From contig JAJEKV010000891.1 of the NCBI GenBank assembly GCA_021234155.1, positions 1 to 64,000 on the forward strand: a stretch of 64,000 nt of DNA. Direction: 5' to 3'. The stretch comes from Isoetes taiwanensis. Its lineage: Eukaryota > Streptophyta > Lycopodiopsida > Isoetales > Isoetaceae. The notes under the pieces were generated by a model that did no database searches, was not told the DNA's origin, and saw only the letters and a list, made by a program, of their open reading frames with translations. The position numbers were made by a program, and so were the translations under genes. Below, piece by piece: positions 1 through 13,030 of the stretch (positions within the stretch are counted from its first letter, which is position 1; each line of letters begins with the position of its first letter).

Positions 1-96
1 CTTGTTCTTTTGCATCAATGTTGCTGCTCGAATTGCCACTAAGAAAGTTTTCTTTAGTCTCCTTCTGGGTTTCGCCATCGCCCGGGTTAGGGGTTC

Positions 97-173
<77 letters not shown>

Positions 174-197
174 TCGATAGATAGATGATAGATAGAT

Positions 198-234
<37 letters not shown>

Positions 235-235
235 T
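97..235. repeat. (GATA)n microsatellite
   Basis: Nearly perfect GATA repeat to about position 172, followed by an interrupted part with TCGATA and GATGATA variants to about 235. It lies on the far side of a purine tract from the 3' tail of a LINE remnant. Confidence 0.97.
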
Positions 236-248
236 ATTTTTCGTCATT

Positions 249-345
249 AGGGAGAGGGGGGGAGAGGGAGAGGGAGAGGGAGAGGGAGAGGGGAGGGAGG
301 GGGGAGGGGGGGGGGAGGGGAGGGAGGGGAGGAGGAGAGAGAAAT
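249..345. repeat. Purine-only GGGA/GGA tract
   Basis: About 95 bases of almost pure G and A on the plus strand, with runs of up to nine G, ending in GAGAGAGAAATGAAATGAAA. The ATGAA units are the reverse complement of the ATTTC tail of the adjacent LINE-A copy, so the tract may have grown from the element's tail. Confidence 0.9.
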
Positions 346-915
346 GAAATGAAATTTAATTATTACGCCTATGAGACCACCAGGTCTATAAGACGTTCTA
401 CATGTACATTCAACATTATAGAACAAATCATCTAATACATCCTCTGAAAATAATGCATTAGTCTCTCCTATCTCTAACTCATCTACTCTTAAGGTTTTTA
501 TCCCTACGCTCTAAAATATCTCTCCCAATATGCGATCCTGAAAAATCGAAGAAAGCCATCAACGTGTCATCACATATAGCATACTTCTCTCGAATATCTA
601 TGTCAGCAGGGCAATGCAGAAGTACATGTTCCTCATATTCAAGTATCTCTGCCTCATATATCTTACACAGTCTAAACTCGTGAGGAATATCATCATCTGC
701 CTACTTCAACACTAAGCCTATGTGAGCTTAGCCTCATCCTGCAGATGGCATACCTATGCTTCATAGGAATCCACTGTTTGGTTCCAATTTGGACTCTTAT
801 TTGCTAACATCCCAAGGTATATGTAGCTATTGGTAATTTCTACAAGTTCACCTTGATAAAAGAACTTTAAACGATCGGTCTTATTTGCCTCAAACACAAT
901 CACTTTGGTCTTGCC
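345..915 (-). mobile_element. LINE-A copy 1, 3' remnant with decayed reverse transcriptase C-terminus
   Basis: Read on the minus strand, 912 to 754 encodes a reverse-transcriptase thumb segment (KTKVIVF, then KFFYQGELVEITNSYIYLGM). Further on, RMRLSSHRLSVEVGR, FRLCKIYEAE and EEHVLLHCP match the cysteine-containing C-terminal region of many non-LTR retrotransposons. Stops and frame changes interrupt it (two TGA follow VEVGR), and the sequence between thumb and C-terminus is deleted. The 3' end carries AGACCTGGTGGTCT-like DNA, then ATTTC units. It is 5'-truncated at the GA microsatellite. The same family recurs at 45485-46275. Domain identity follows from family knowledge; clade is not determined. 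Confidence 0.78.
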
Positions 916-917
916 CG

Positions 918-918
<1 letters not shown>

Positions 919-958
<40 letters not shown>

Positions 959-981
959 GAGAGAGAGAGAGAGAGAGACTG
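919..981. repeat. (GA)n microsatellite
   Basis: GA dinucleotide repeat with one GGCGGA interruption. Serine/leucine-rich reading frames across it are products of the repeat, not genes. Confidence 0.95.
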
Positions 982-3054
<2,073 letters not shown>

Positions 3055-3549
3055 GGTTCACACCTACGTTATGTTATGTTAAAATTTAAGTTTTAACACC
3101 TTACCCGCTATGACTAACTTATTTTACAGTTCATACCAACCGTTATGTTAAAACATAACGGATTTTAAAACATAACGGATTTGATAAAAAATACATTCAC
3201 ATACAAACGATTAAGTTATTTTACTAACATAACGAATTCAGTTATAAAGAGGTTTACACTAATAATTATATTAGTCGCTAAGGTAATGGTTTTTGTTAAA
3301 ATTAGGTTCACAATTAAGTATGTTACTAGATGAGAAACAAAAAAAATTAACCGTCTTAAGTGTCCTTTCAGGAAGGGATTAACATTTGCACTACAACCGT
3401 TAATTTTTTTAAAGAAATTGTTAAATTTTAACATAACGGAATCATGTGTAAACCACAACTAAATTTTAATGCAACTAAATTCGTTAGAAATTAAACCCCT
3501 TTAGCTACCATGGGCCCAACGAAGTTTTATAACATAAATGGTGTGAACC
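3055..3549. mobile_element. MITE-like element with inverted ends
   Basis: Begins GGTTCACACC (3055-3064) and ends with its reverse complement GGTGTGAACC (3540-3549). Inside the ends, ACGTTATGTTATGTTAAAA on the left pairs imperfectly with ATTTATGTTATAAAAC read back from the right. The interior is non-coding and rich in the word CATAACG. About 495 bp with no transposase fits a non-autonomous DNA transposon. A TA target duplication is possible but not certain. Confidence 0.6.
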
Positions 3550-4622
3550 CAATTAACCTAATTTTTATAATTTAACTGAATTTCACCCCCTAATGTGAAA
3601 CCACCCAAAACTATAAATAAATAAATTCAAACAACTACAAATATTAAACCAAATATAGTTCGTCTTAGACAAGCTAAAGTGCATGCAAAATAGGGATCTA
3701 AATATAAAAAATCCACGCAAATGTTAGACAAAAATATAAGCAACAATGTAAGTCACCATAAAAGAGGAATATATAGATATCATTAGATAAGGTATATCAC
3801 AAAATGCACAAATTTTGAAACAAGAAAGCAAAGAAGACTGTCCATGGGTACCAACAAGCAAGCTTATGAACGAGAATGCACAATAATACCGAGGGAAATA
3901 TTGGCTATTGAAATGGGTCTCGATTTGGTGAAACTCCAAACCGAATACCATTCGAAGATATTCGGCTCACAACATAATTTTCATCAGAAGAAAAATTTCT
4001 GGCATGAGGGGGGTGTTCGTCTCTTCACATGAGAAGTCTTTTATCTCAACAAATCTTTCTCTAAATTCTATATGCCGAATACATAATGGCACAATTTTGT
4101 AAGTCAAATAATTCATCATCTCTACAACCCTAAAATCTTTTGTGGCAATGGATTGACAGAGTTTGCTCATGTTGCGGCTTCCCAGAGGAGGGAACTCTAA
4201 CTGAATTGTAAGACCTCCTTTCCATGATGAAGCATCAGACATCCAGAGAAGATGGCATCAGGGACGTAGTATGGCCCTGACAAAGCATGCACTGGATAAT
4301 ATCAAGTGCATGTATTAGTCTGCTTATTTTTCCTTCTAGAGAATATTGCATGGCTTGTGTCCATTGGCAGATATTTTTATGTGTAAATAAACCCCTTCCC
4401 CCAAGGGATTGAAATTAGCTTTTCCTTCTGCTTATCACCCTCACAGAAATAACAGGTAACAGAAATACATCTCCTTAAACTCCCTTTTTTTTTTATTATA
4501 TAGTATGATGGAATGTGTATATTTACACTGCAGTGGCATAAGCCCAACTGGTATGTAATTTTTGATTTATGAAAGTTGGAGGTTAAGGTGACTTGCTACA
4601 TTTGTCCACTTGCTAAATGATG
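3550..4622. other. Unassigned stretch with one unrecognised minus-strand frame
   Basis: AT-rich. A minus-strand open frame (4242 to 3967, 91 codons) has ordinary amino-acid composition and could be a relic of a gene, but I see no family motif, splice context or neighbour supporting it. Confidence 0.35.
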
Positions 4623-4754
4623 ACTCAAAGGGGATTTTCCATTGACACAGTGGTAGTGAGTTCAAGATATTGCTGCTTTCACTATGATACTCAAAGGGAA
4701 CTTTCCATTGACACAGTGGTAGTGTGCTCAAGATATTGCTGCTTTTACTATGAT
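4623..4754. repeat. Tandem duplication, period 66 bp
   Basis: Two adjacent copies starting ACTCAAAGGG (4623 and 4689), both containing CCATTGACACAGTGGTAGTG and AAGATATTGCTGCTTT. They differ at only a few positions, so the duplication is fairly recent. Confidence 0.9.
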
Positions 4755-5381
4755 ATTCAAACATGTTGAAGTGCCTAGCTTTTGGATAGCAATTTTTAAT
4801 TGCTAATGGGCGTCTATTTCATGGAGCAAACATTTCAAAAAAGAAGTCTACACCTTAAGGTATGTCTTAATAGAAAATTGGTATTTATGTTGTGTGGTTA
4901 GGGGAGGAAAATGTTTTCCTCTACCACATGCATGCAATTCTCTCATGCATTGCATGTGTGCCACTTTTGACTTGCATGTACATGCAGTATCTTTGGGGTG
5001 GCTTGCAATTAAAGTGCCTAATGCTTTTTGCACATTCAGAACTAGTTTGACCCTGCCTCTCCAAAAGTGTGCACGTTGGGGTTGTACACCATTGAATGTG
5101 AGCAAGATTGGTTTTGAGTATCCACCTTTTTGGACGAGGTCGAATTGCTAAATTCCAATCTATAGGTTTTATGTTATACATTTTGGACCATTGGTTTCTC
5201 TAAGGAAAGGGACTTCAACGGCAAAAGCTTAGCATAGGGCAAAGCTGAACCGGCACTTCATAGCTGTAGAACTGTCGGTAACAAGTGCTGTGATTCTGTA
5301 TGTAAGAAATGGCTTCCAAAAGAACCGCTACTCTGTGTAAGCCTCAGGCCGGATAGCTGGCACATGATCTCTGAATGGTAG

Positions 5382-5678
5382 ATGGCCAGGAAGAAAGGGG
5401 ATTTAAATATGGCCACAAAGAAGAGGATGGCTGAAGATTTGGCCATGAATTCTGGCACTAACAATTTGTTCCAGTTTCAAGAAACGGTTGTGAAGAAAGC
5501 AATGAAAGCTTGTCCTGAAGCAGACAAAGGAAATGTAGAAGCAGGTAAGGGAAGTGGAAGCAAGGAGGTGAATACAAGTAATGTTTCCACATGCAACAAA
5601 GAAATTAATGCAGAAAATGAAGGCCAAGAAGATTCCAACAAGGCTAGTTGGATCTATGCAAACTCCAAGCAGAAATGA
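5382..5678 (+). CDS. Hypothetical lysine-rich small ORF
   Basis: A 98-codon open frame, lysine-, asparagine- and glutamate-rich, starting MARKKGDLNMATKK. The basic start looks like a nuclear or nucleic-acid-binding peptide, but no domain is recognised. The frame could equally be part of a decayed gene or chance. GCAGGTAAG near 5543 would be a plausible splice donor, so the frame may not be read as shown. Confidence 0.25.
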   Translation: MARKKGDLNMATKKRMAEDLAMNSGTNNLFQFQETVVKKAMKACPEADKGNVEAGKGSGSKEVNTSNVSTCNKEINAENEGQEDSNKASWIYANSKQK

Positions 5679-7605
5679 TGCATTGCACAAGAGTCAACCA
5701 GATCCAGAAGCTGACCACAAGGATTGTGATTCCAAATCGAATTCTCAGCTTCTTTTGAGCATAATTTATTTTTTCAAGCCTCTTACAGGAAATAATGTAG
5801 ATACAGTTTGTTCTTCCTTCATTAAGAATATGGAGCTAAGAGTCTTTAATATTTGGCTGCTATACATATGCTACACTTTGTATAGAACATTGAATTCTTA
5901 GAAATATTAGATCTAGGTTATTGCTCATAAGAATTTGAATTCATTTCATAATTCTGAATATAGAATGGCAATTGTGCTTAAATAACAGGAGACAACCTAG
6001 GAGTCTTGTTTATTTGGGATAATTTGGATTCTTATTAAATACTAGATCTAGCTAGTGCTTTATAAAGGTGGCAAACTATTCTTATAGCTGGCAGAACATG
6101 GTAGCAGTCCAGCCCAACTGCTATTAGGGCCAGATCTATGCACTGTTGAGGAAACATGTTAATAATATAGGCTTACGGGAATGATCTTAAAAAAGTAGAT
6201 CTAAGCTTTCCATATCATATGCTGCTGGGTTTATTTGGTGTAAGCTCATAAGAAGTATGTGGCATTTACCACAAATAGAGAAAAGGGAAGAATAGGAATT
6301 GTAGATAAGCTTTTATAGATCTAATTACATGCTGGGTGGATCATAACCTTGAAAGCTATACAAATGTCTCTCAGAATTAGAGCAGCTATCTATGTTGATG
6401 GGTTAGTGGATTGTTGTGGCTTATAAATAGCAAATTCTAGTGCTAAAAGAACTAGAGTTGTATGGATAAAGAATTTCAGTGTTAAATAGTTGCTATCTTT
6501 TGCATATCCATTTTAATACCTCTTTCCTATGATGTTTCTCAGGATATGAAAACCAACATTATATGCTGGAAGAGTTTGCATGTTAATACATAAAAACCTT
6601 CTACTCTCTATTCTAGTTACATCTTAACAGGGAATAGCTGCAAATGTAGATGTGTCTCATGCCTAGCTTATGTTAAGTGTATGCAATAGACACCGTGAAT
6701 ATTCAGGCACATCTAACTTGTCTAGTAAATGTAAGCTTAGCAACAGACATGAGCTGTTTGCACAAGTTGATAAATTTTAGCTAATGTAAAATAAACATGG
6801 GACTGATTGACAGGAGGTTGGTTCAGATCTGAATAACCAATAAGGCCTGAAGTAGTCTACCACATATGGTTGCTTAAATCCATGGTTTCCTTGCACTGAA
6901 TTGTTTGTGACTAATATGCATTTGTAAGTCACTGTGGTAAGGAGATGGATTTGAGCTTTTGTATAAATTGTATGCTTGTTGTTAGGATTACAAGCAGGGT
7001 GAAGGGTGATAAACTTAAAAGATCTTATGACACCTGCTACCCAGTGCATGACAACCGTGACTAATGCTTGTTTTTGTACTTGTGGTGCAGGTAACATGAT
7101 CTTTTACTCCCTGTGTTGTTTTCTGTAAGAAATGGAAACTAAATAAGGAGCTTGGACTCGAACTAACGAGTTGGAGATGACCAAGAATGATTAATGGAAA
7201 GCTTCAAGCTGAACAATTATGGTTACTGTTATAGTTTGAATTAATGGCTTATATGTTAAGAGTTTCTGTAGAACTTAAATGGAATAATTATAAAAAATCA
7301 GCAAAGATGACATTGCTGATATGATTAATAGAAATTCAGTTTGCATAAGATCATGAGTATCTGTCTAGGATGAAGGATAAAGTAAACTGTAACCTAGTCT
7401 TGGCCTAAGACTAGATGCCTGAATATTCTTAGGGCTGCTTATTGTATCGAGTTATTTCCTTGCAAAGGTATAACAAGATAAAGGCCTGGCAACAGATGTA
7501 AAAGGTTTTTTTTTTTTTTTTTCCAGATATGGATCTTGGTTGCAAATTCTATATTAAAGATCCAAGTCAGATCTGACCACTAGACTGCTTAGCAGTCGGG
7601 TTTTT
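5679..7605. other. Unassigned AT-rich, intron-like stretch
   Basis: T-rich plus strand with many possible splice signals, such as the T-tract followed by CAG near 7502-7526. No exon can be assigned. It ends at the 3' tail of LINE-B copy 1. Confidence 0.4.
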
Positions 7606-8558
7606 AATAGAATAGAATAGAATATGATTTTATCGTCCACGGAGACCAACTGGCCTATGGGACCCAAGTACAAAGAAAGAGCAGCAGGCGTAATACTACC
7701 AGGACCAGGATTAACACCCCCTCCCCCCTGAAGGGTTTTCGGGGGAAAAACCTTAGTAGCAATAAGGATGCTGACATACTGCACAGTTATATACATAATC
7801 ACAAGTACATCTGAGGTTAATGTCGGATCGAGTCCCAGTATCCATTACCTCGAGGTACTGATCCCAACAAGCCTCACGGAGGCCGCGGCTCGATTGAGCT
7901 CATGCAAGGCCTGATGGGGCACAACTAACCGAGCATACCGAGGCCGGATATCTTCGGTACGGACGGAGTGGGCCGGAGGGCGTGACTTTCATCCTCAATG
8001 GCGCTCGTTGACAAAGCCGGCGATGGGCTCGGGTCCTCACGCGGCTCCCGAAATCCATCTCCTTGTCTCAATCGAGGTGGTGTGCACTGTCGCGAATGGA
8101 AGCAATCACCCTGCGCTTTTCATGGGTAGATGGGTGCGCGGGTAGTGGTGTGGCCCCCTCGTGAGCATGGGATTAACTGCTTTGTCGATAATTTGCCACC
8201 TTGACATGTGACAGGCCTCTGCATCCCAAAGCTTGGCCATGAAGCAAGCATCCAGAAACCGCTTCAAGGCGCCGCGTTCCTTGGTGTATGCACCGGTCCA
8301 CATCCGTGTGCTGCACATTCCATAGCGAGAACCACTGGGCTTGCTTGTCTTTCCAAAGCAGCTTTGAGTCGCCAAGGGGCCCATCGCCCCGCGCCAAAGC
8401 AAGGTTGGGCAGCCGCTTCATCCATAGCCACCACCTTTCGGAAGTAAATAATGTGACGTTCAATAAGCAGCCCTCTGTAATGGAAGGGGAAGCTTTGCCT
8501 CCGGAGCAAGATCGATATGGGACCGTGGACTTCACTCCCGGTGCGGGGCCAAGAAGGC

Positions 8559-10560
8559 CTATACAGACTGCTCTAGATCGTTCCAAGTGGTGAGGGATAT
8601 CACCGCCCCCACATACGCCCCATAGAGGAGGACCGGTTCAACCAAGGCCCCGAACAAGTGTGCTGGTGACCCCATGCATCGGCTACGCCTTGTGATTGTT
8701 GTTTTGCATTGCATCTGGGGCTTTCCCATTTCTTGAGTGACCGTAAACGATGGATGCATCCGGTGTGTGGTAGTAGAAAACTCAATGCCCAAATACTTAT
8801 AAGGCGAGCCACCTCCACTACATGCCCCCGTAAGTGAATGAGGGAAGGCGTGGGTCTTTGGGATGATGGGACAATGACACCCTTGTCTTGGCCAAGTTAA
8901 CTCTCATGTCGTTGAATTGGGCGAGAAAGTGTCCAAAGCATCCGGTGGCGTTGCATGTCCTCACGGGGTATATGCGGCGAGTGTCAACATCATCGGCATA
9001 TATGAGTTGCCGGATTATGTGGTGCATCAACTGAGCGCCTCCCCCCCCGTGCTCAGCTAGCCATTCTTCTAGCTGGTCAATGTACAAGCCGAAGAGCGTC
9101 GGGGATAGAGGGCAGCCCTGAGCTGTTATGAACCAAAATTTAGTACCAAAAATTTCGATTTGTATTCACATCAAACCATCGAGTACCGCGAGAACAAAGT
9201 ACGCTTCTCCTACGAGGCTATATACATGAAAGCCACGTATACAGATAACAAGATGACAACACAAGATAACTAAATGCACACGTACGCCGCCAGCTATCAA
9301 ACAGCCTGCATAAGCTTCCACGTGTTAGCAACATGCATAACAGTTATCCAATAGTGTCAACATGAAGCAATGACTGTCGGACTGCAAGAACACATATATG
9401 GAATCCACCACACGCACCATAGCATCGCCAAGCGGACACACCCCACCATATCTAGACAAGACGTCGCCTAGAACCCCCTACCTGGGTGGATCCATTGTAA
9501 GGGAGAAACTGGGGGCATCATAAGAACTCAGGCCACGAGACTGTTGGTTCCGCATGCCACTGTCCCATACCAGCGACAAGCTTCACCTCACAAGTACCTC
9601 TAGTTCTTAATTAGACCAGCCACACTTACGTGTAACAATGCCATGCTACTAACAACGGGCTCCGACAAGCGGTGTGAGACGACTAAGGGCAAGCCTCGTG
9701 ATAGATCGTATATAGCATTACGCAAGTCGACGGGGTTCCTATCTCAATCGTCCCACAACTTATCCCAGGCACCATGGTCAAAAGCCTTTGCGAAATCCCA
9801 CAAAACAGCGATCTGAGTTCGGGCGTTGATTAGGCTATCCTCTATGAGTGTTTAGAAAGTGAAGATATGGTCAATAGTAGAATGCCTGGGCGGAAGCCTG
9901 CACACTGCGAGTGAGCACTTCTCCATCCCCGCCCAAAGTGTCGTCCCATTTGCTCAAGAATCCGAAGACGCAACTTGGCAAAGACGAGCCCGACCATAAT
10001 GGTGCGATAGTTGGTCGGGCCGTGGGGTCCCCCGCTTTGTATATGGGCACAACTCTTGGTAGTCCGGTCTTGGGGGGAAGCCTTCTTGCAATGCCCTGTT
10101 GAAGAGTGCTGTGAGAACTGCACCATTGGGGGCCCGGCCCACTTGAGAAGCTCTGCCTGCATACCATCCAAATCTGCTGCCTTCCCGTTAGCGAGGCGTT
10201 GCAGGCCCATTATGACATCCCCGCCAAGAATGACCCCGCTAGACTGGGCTGTGCAGAGGTACGGTGCCCGGCTTCCCATTGGGTCATACCGCACGCAAGT
10301 ATCTCACCCATTGTTAGGGGTAATATTTCCGTGGGCGGTAGGCTTACTCAAGACCTTTCTCGGAAGGTCCTAGGGTGGCGGTCTAGTAGGCGGAAACATC
10401 ATTCTAGTGGTGCTCAAGAGTACCCGCTTTCTTGGTCTTGAGGAAGGAGCGGTATTGGACGGACGTGCCTGAGGCGAATGGTGGGGTCCAAAGCACTTGG
10501 CGGAGCCATCGTTTCAGCTCCCCGACATTCGCCATCGAATCCGGTGATTACGGGGAAGGT
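8559..10560 (-). pseudogene. LINE-B reverse transcriptase, frameshifted and split by an LTR
   Basis: RT landmarks in order on the minus strand: LANGKAADLDGMQAELLKWA (about 10205-10140); NYRTIMVGLVFAKL (about 10020-9975); FAKAFDHGAWDKLW (about 9795-9745); QGCPLSPTLFGLYIDQLEEW (about 9120-9062); the catalytic YADD box (9000-8989); YLGIEFSTTTH after it. These are the fingers/palm blocks and catalytic aspartates of non-LTR reverse transcriptases, which copy element RNA at nicked chromosomal DNA. Frameshifts, stops and the LTR at 9124-9637 make it inactive. Removing the LTR brings S-S-M-A next to Q-G-C-P-L-S-P, the expected spacing. Confidence 0.87.
9124..9637 (-). mobile_element. Solo LTR inserted in the LINE-B RT
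   Basis: A 514-bp AT-rich block interrupting the GC-rich RT between its catalytic blocks. On the minus strand it starts TGTTACACG and ends GGTTCATAACA, the TG...CA ends of an LTR with the short inverted repeat TGTTA/TAACA. Near its 3' end TATATAGCCTCG and TGAATACAAATC resemble LTR promoter/R-U5 sequence. No internal retrotransposon DNA is present, so it is a solo LTR left by recombination. The flanks do not preserve a clean 5-bp target duplication. Confidence 0.72.
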
Positions 10561-11599
10561 GGTTTGCAGCCTCGTGGATCGCCGGTGAGCGCCTCTCCCA
10601 AAGCATCCGCCCCTACCCTCGTGGAAGGAGCCGGTTCAGGTGGGCCGTCTGCCGTTGAAGTGTGGGGAGCCGCAGCACTCCCGCAGCTCTCATGCTCAAG
10701 CATCCTCGCATAGACCGCCAGCATGATCATAGTCCGTGACCTGAACGCGTGGTACATGGGGTGTTGGGGCAATGGGTGCTCGGGTTGGCTCGCAATCTAT
10801 TCGCAAGAACAAATATGATGGTCGAGTCTTCTTCCTACCACCGGCCCCCGATTAAGCGAGTGATCAAGTGTAGGCATTGCTCGTTCATAGCACGTAATCC
10901 ACCACACCGTGCCCCACGGTTCTCCTGTCTACAAGTGAAGCGGCTGGAGGACCCGCCATCGTGCCGACCCATTGCAAATGACCAGTCAAAGATATCATTC
11001 AAAGAATGTGTTGCCGGGCCATACCGCGGTCACGGTCGTCATCGGCCCTTGGCCAAACCATCTCTCCGGGGTCCATTTGCAACACATCCTCGACTAGAGG
11101 TGCGAATTTTGGGATCTGCTCGCCCCGGTCTGGCGATTGAAATCTCAAAGCAACATGACCTTGCCCAATTGTGCATGCATGGCGTATGTCATCATATAGA
11201 TCGACATAGGCTCTCGCATCCACATCCGCGCGCGTGTGGTAAAAGTTGCTCTCAAAGATGTGGGAAGTAGCAAGCCGCCACAAAGAGAGGGCTGCCATCG
11301 CCATTACGCACTCATTACCCGTGTATCTGTTGTGCACATCGCCTTACCGGGGAGGCCCGATTGGGCCAAGGTCATGCGGTAGTAACACACAATTCCTCCG
11401 TGTCCTCGTTTCGGTGCACTCATTGAAGGCCGAGTAAGCGGCTGGTATCCGGCAAATCGGGTAGCTTTGTGACGCCCGGCATGTTCCCATGTTTCCATGA
11501 GGGAAGATAAGGTCCATGTCCATGGCTGCCGAATTGTGGTATCCCATACGCCATGGAAAGCCCGCGGCAATTCGGGGATACCGCGAGCCGCGATCCCTA

Positions 11600-12900
11600 T
11601 TTAGTGGCATGCATCGCCGCCCGAGTTGATGGTAGTGGTGGTCCTAGGGGCCGGCGGATGTGGATGCACAATGCTGGAGGGCCCCTCGAAGGGGACTCGA
11701 GGGGGCGGAGTGCATCCCTGTTTGGCTGGCTGAATTCCCGCATCCTTCCCCGGACCGGCCCCATTTGCCCCTCCATGTCTGCGGCGGTCCCGGCTTTGGC
11801 GACTCCGCCCGGGTCTCTTTGGCGTCTTTGGGGTCAAGTCACGGTCAGCGTCTGAGCCGTGCCCTTCAACCCGGCCACGGCGGGATGGCCACCAGCTGCT
11901 TCGTACGCTCTCAAGCTGTGAAGATGACCACCAGATCAGTATTTGAATTCCATGGCGACTTCGCCTTTCAATGGTCGCAGTCTTTGGGAACATCATCGGT
12001 CAGGAAAAAGATGCATTATGCGGAGGAAGTGAGATGTTCTCAGGCTCCTGTCACAGACCTCGTGACTACCACATTGCGGCTCCTGCGTCTCTGTTCCTGG
12101 AGTTCGGCGGGGGCCGCACCAGGTGTTGGTTGAGGTGGGTGAGGCATAGGCTGTGGGCCGGCCTTTGGGTGGTGGTGACGCGGATCTGATGTGTCGCAGC
12201 AGGTGTGCGGGTTGGCCGTAGGTTGGGTGGGTTGTAGGGGTTGGTGTGTTCTTTCTTGTGGTTTCGTTCTCCGGAGTCCGGAGCTCGGCTCTTGCAAGAG
12301 CGTTGTCATGTCTTGCCATCTCCAGCGTGCAATGGCGAGTTGCTCATGTGCCCTCGGCCTAGAGGCCCTTTGCCTTCTTGGACAACGGCCGCCTCAAGCT
12401 CCGTGAGCTCCGTCTCGTGCCAAATCCTTACTCCGGCGAGCCAGTTTACATGGCTAGCTTCCAAAGCAGCACGGACTCCCTTGTCTCCCGCAGGTGGGCC
12501 TCCGCGGCCTCGGCGGGGAGGGCGGCACGTGCTCTCTAAATGCCGTGGCCTTAGCCTCCCTCAACCTCGGCACGGATGGGGGCGATGTGGTTCGAGTGTC
12601 TCTGCTCTACCCGGTTCTGTCCTGCGTCCCGGCTTCCATAAGCGCCAACACGGTGTCTACACGCCCCTCATATCTGCAAGCTCCTGCCGGTATTTGTCAT
12701 CAAATTGTAGCAAGTGGATGCTATCATGCGCACGTAAATGACGCGATCCTCCAAGTCGTGATTCGTCGTTTTTCGGCACCAATTGCTGCGCAACATCCAG
12801 AGATGTTATGTTCTCCACCTCGTCGGGAGGCACGCCCATGGCGTAATCGATTGGCCTCAACCCTCGCCTGGATGCGGCTCCAAGGTTCGACTGGCGGATT
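11600..12900 (-). pseudogene. LINE-B ORF1-like proline/basic region
   Basis: Minus-strand frames here are rich in proline, arginine, glutamine and threonine, as in disordered ORF1 proteins of LINEs. A segment at about 12860-12657 (AMGVPPDEVENITSLDVAQQ, then FDDKYRQELADM) has normal protein composition. Its position upstream of the RT suggests ORF1, the RNA-binding partner. No zinc knuckle or RRM is recognisable, so the identity rests on position. Confidence 0.4.
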
Positions 12901-13030
12901 GCCTGTGTGGCCCGCCTGTCGGAATGAACAACATTCTTTGTCCTAAGGTTTCAGGTAATCTTTGCACAAATTGTATTCTAATTTAAGGTGCTAGCATATA
13001 TAGCTCAATTCTGATAGTACAGGTTGATTC

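Larger units (their letters stand above)
7606..12930 (-). mobile_element. LINE-B copy 1, near full-length degenerate non-LTR retrotransposon
   Basis: On the minus strand the order is a proline/arginine-rich ORF1-like region (about 12900 to 11600), a decayed endonuclease-like region (about 11600 to 10800), reverse transcriptase (about 10560 to 8600), C-terminal region (to about 7950), 3' UTR and an ATTCT-repeat tail (7624 to 7606). It is far more GC-rich than its flanks, suggesting a foreign base-composition history. All frames carry stops and frameshifts. Other copies at 16800-17395 and 21962-22912 confirm it as a repeat family and supply matching internal and 3' segments. The 5' boundary is estimated from the composition drop near 12930; no clear target duplication was found. 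Confidence 0.85.

Noticed and set aside
8106-12946. Many open frames of 60-170 codons on both strands
   Set aside because: GC-rich LINE-B DNA has few stops by chance. Only the minus-strand frames with RT motifs, and the adjoining ORF1-like part, are meaningful; plus-strand frames are shadows.
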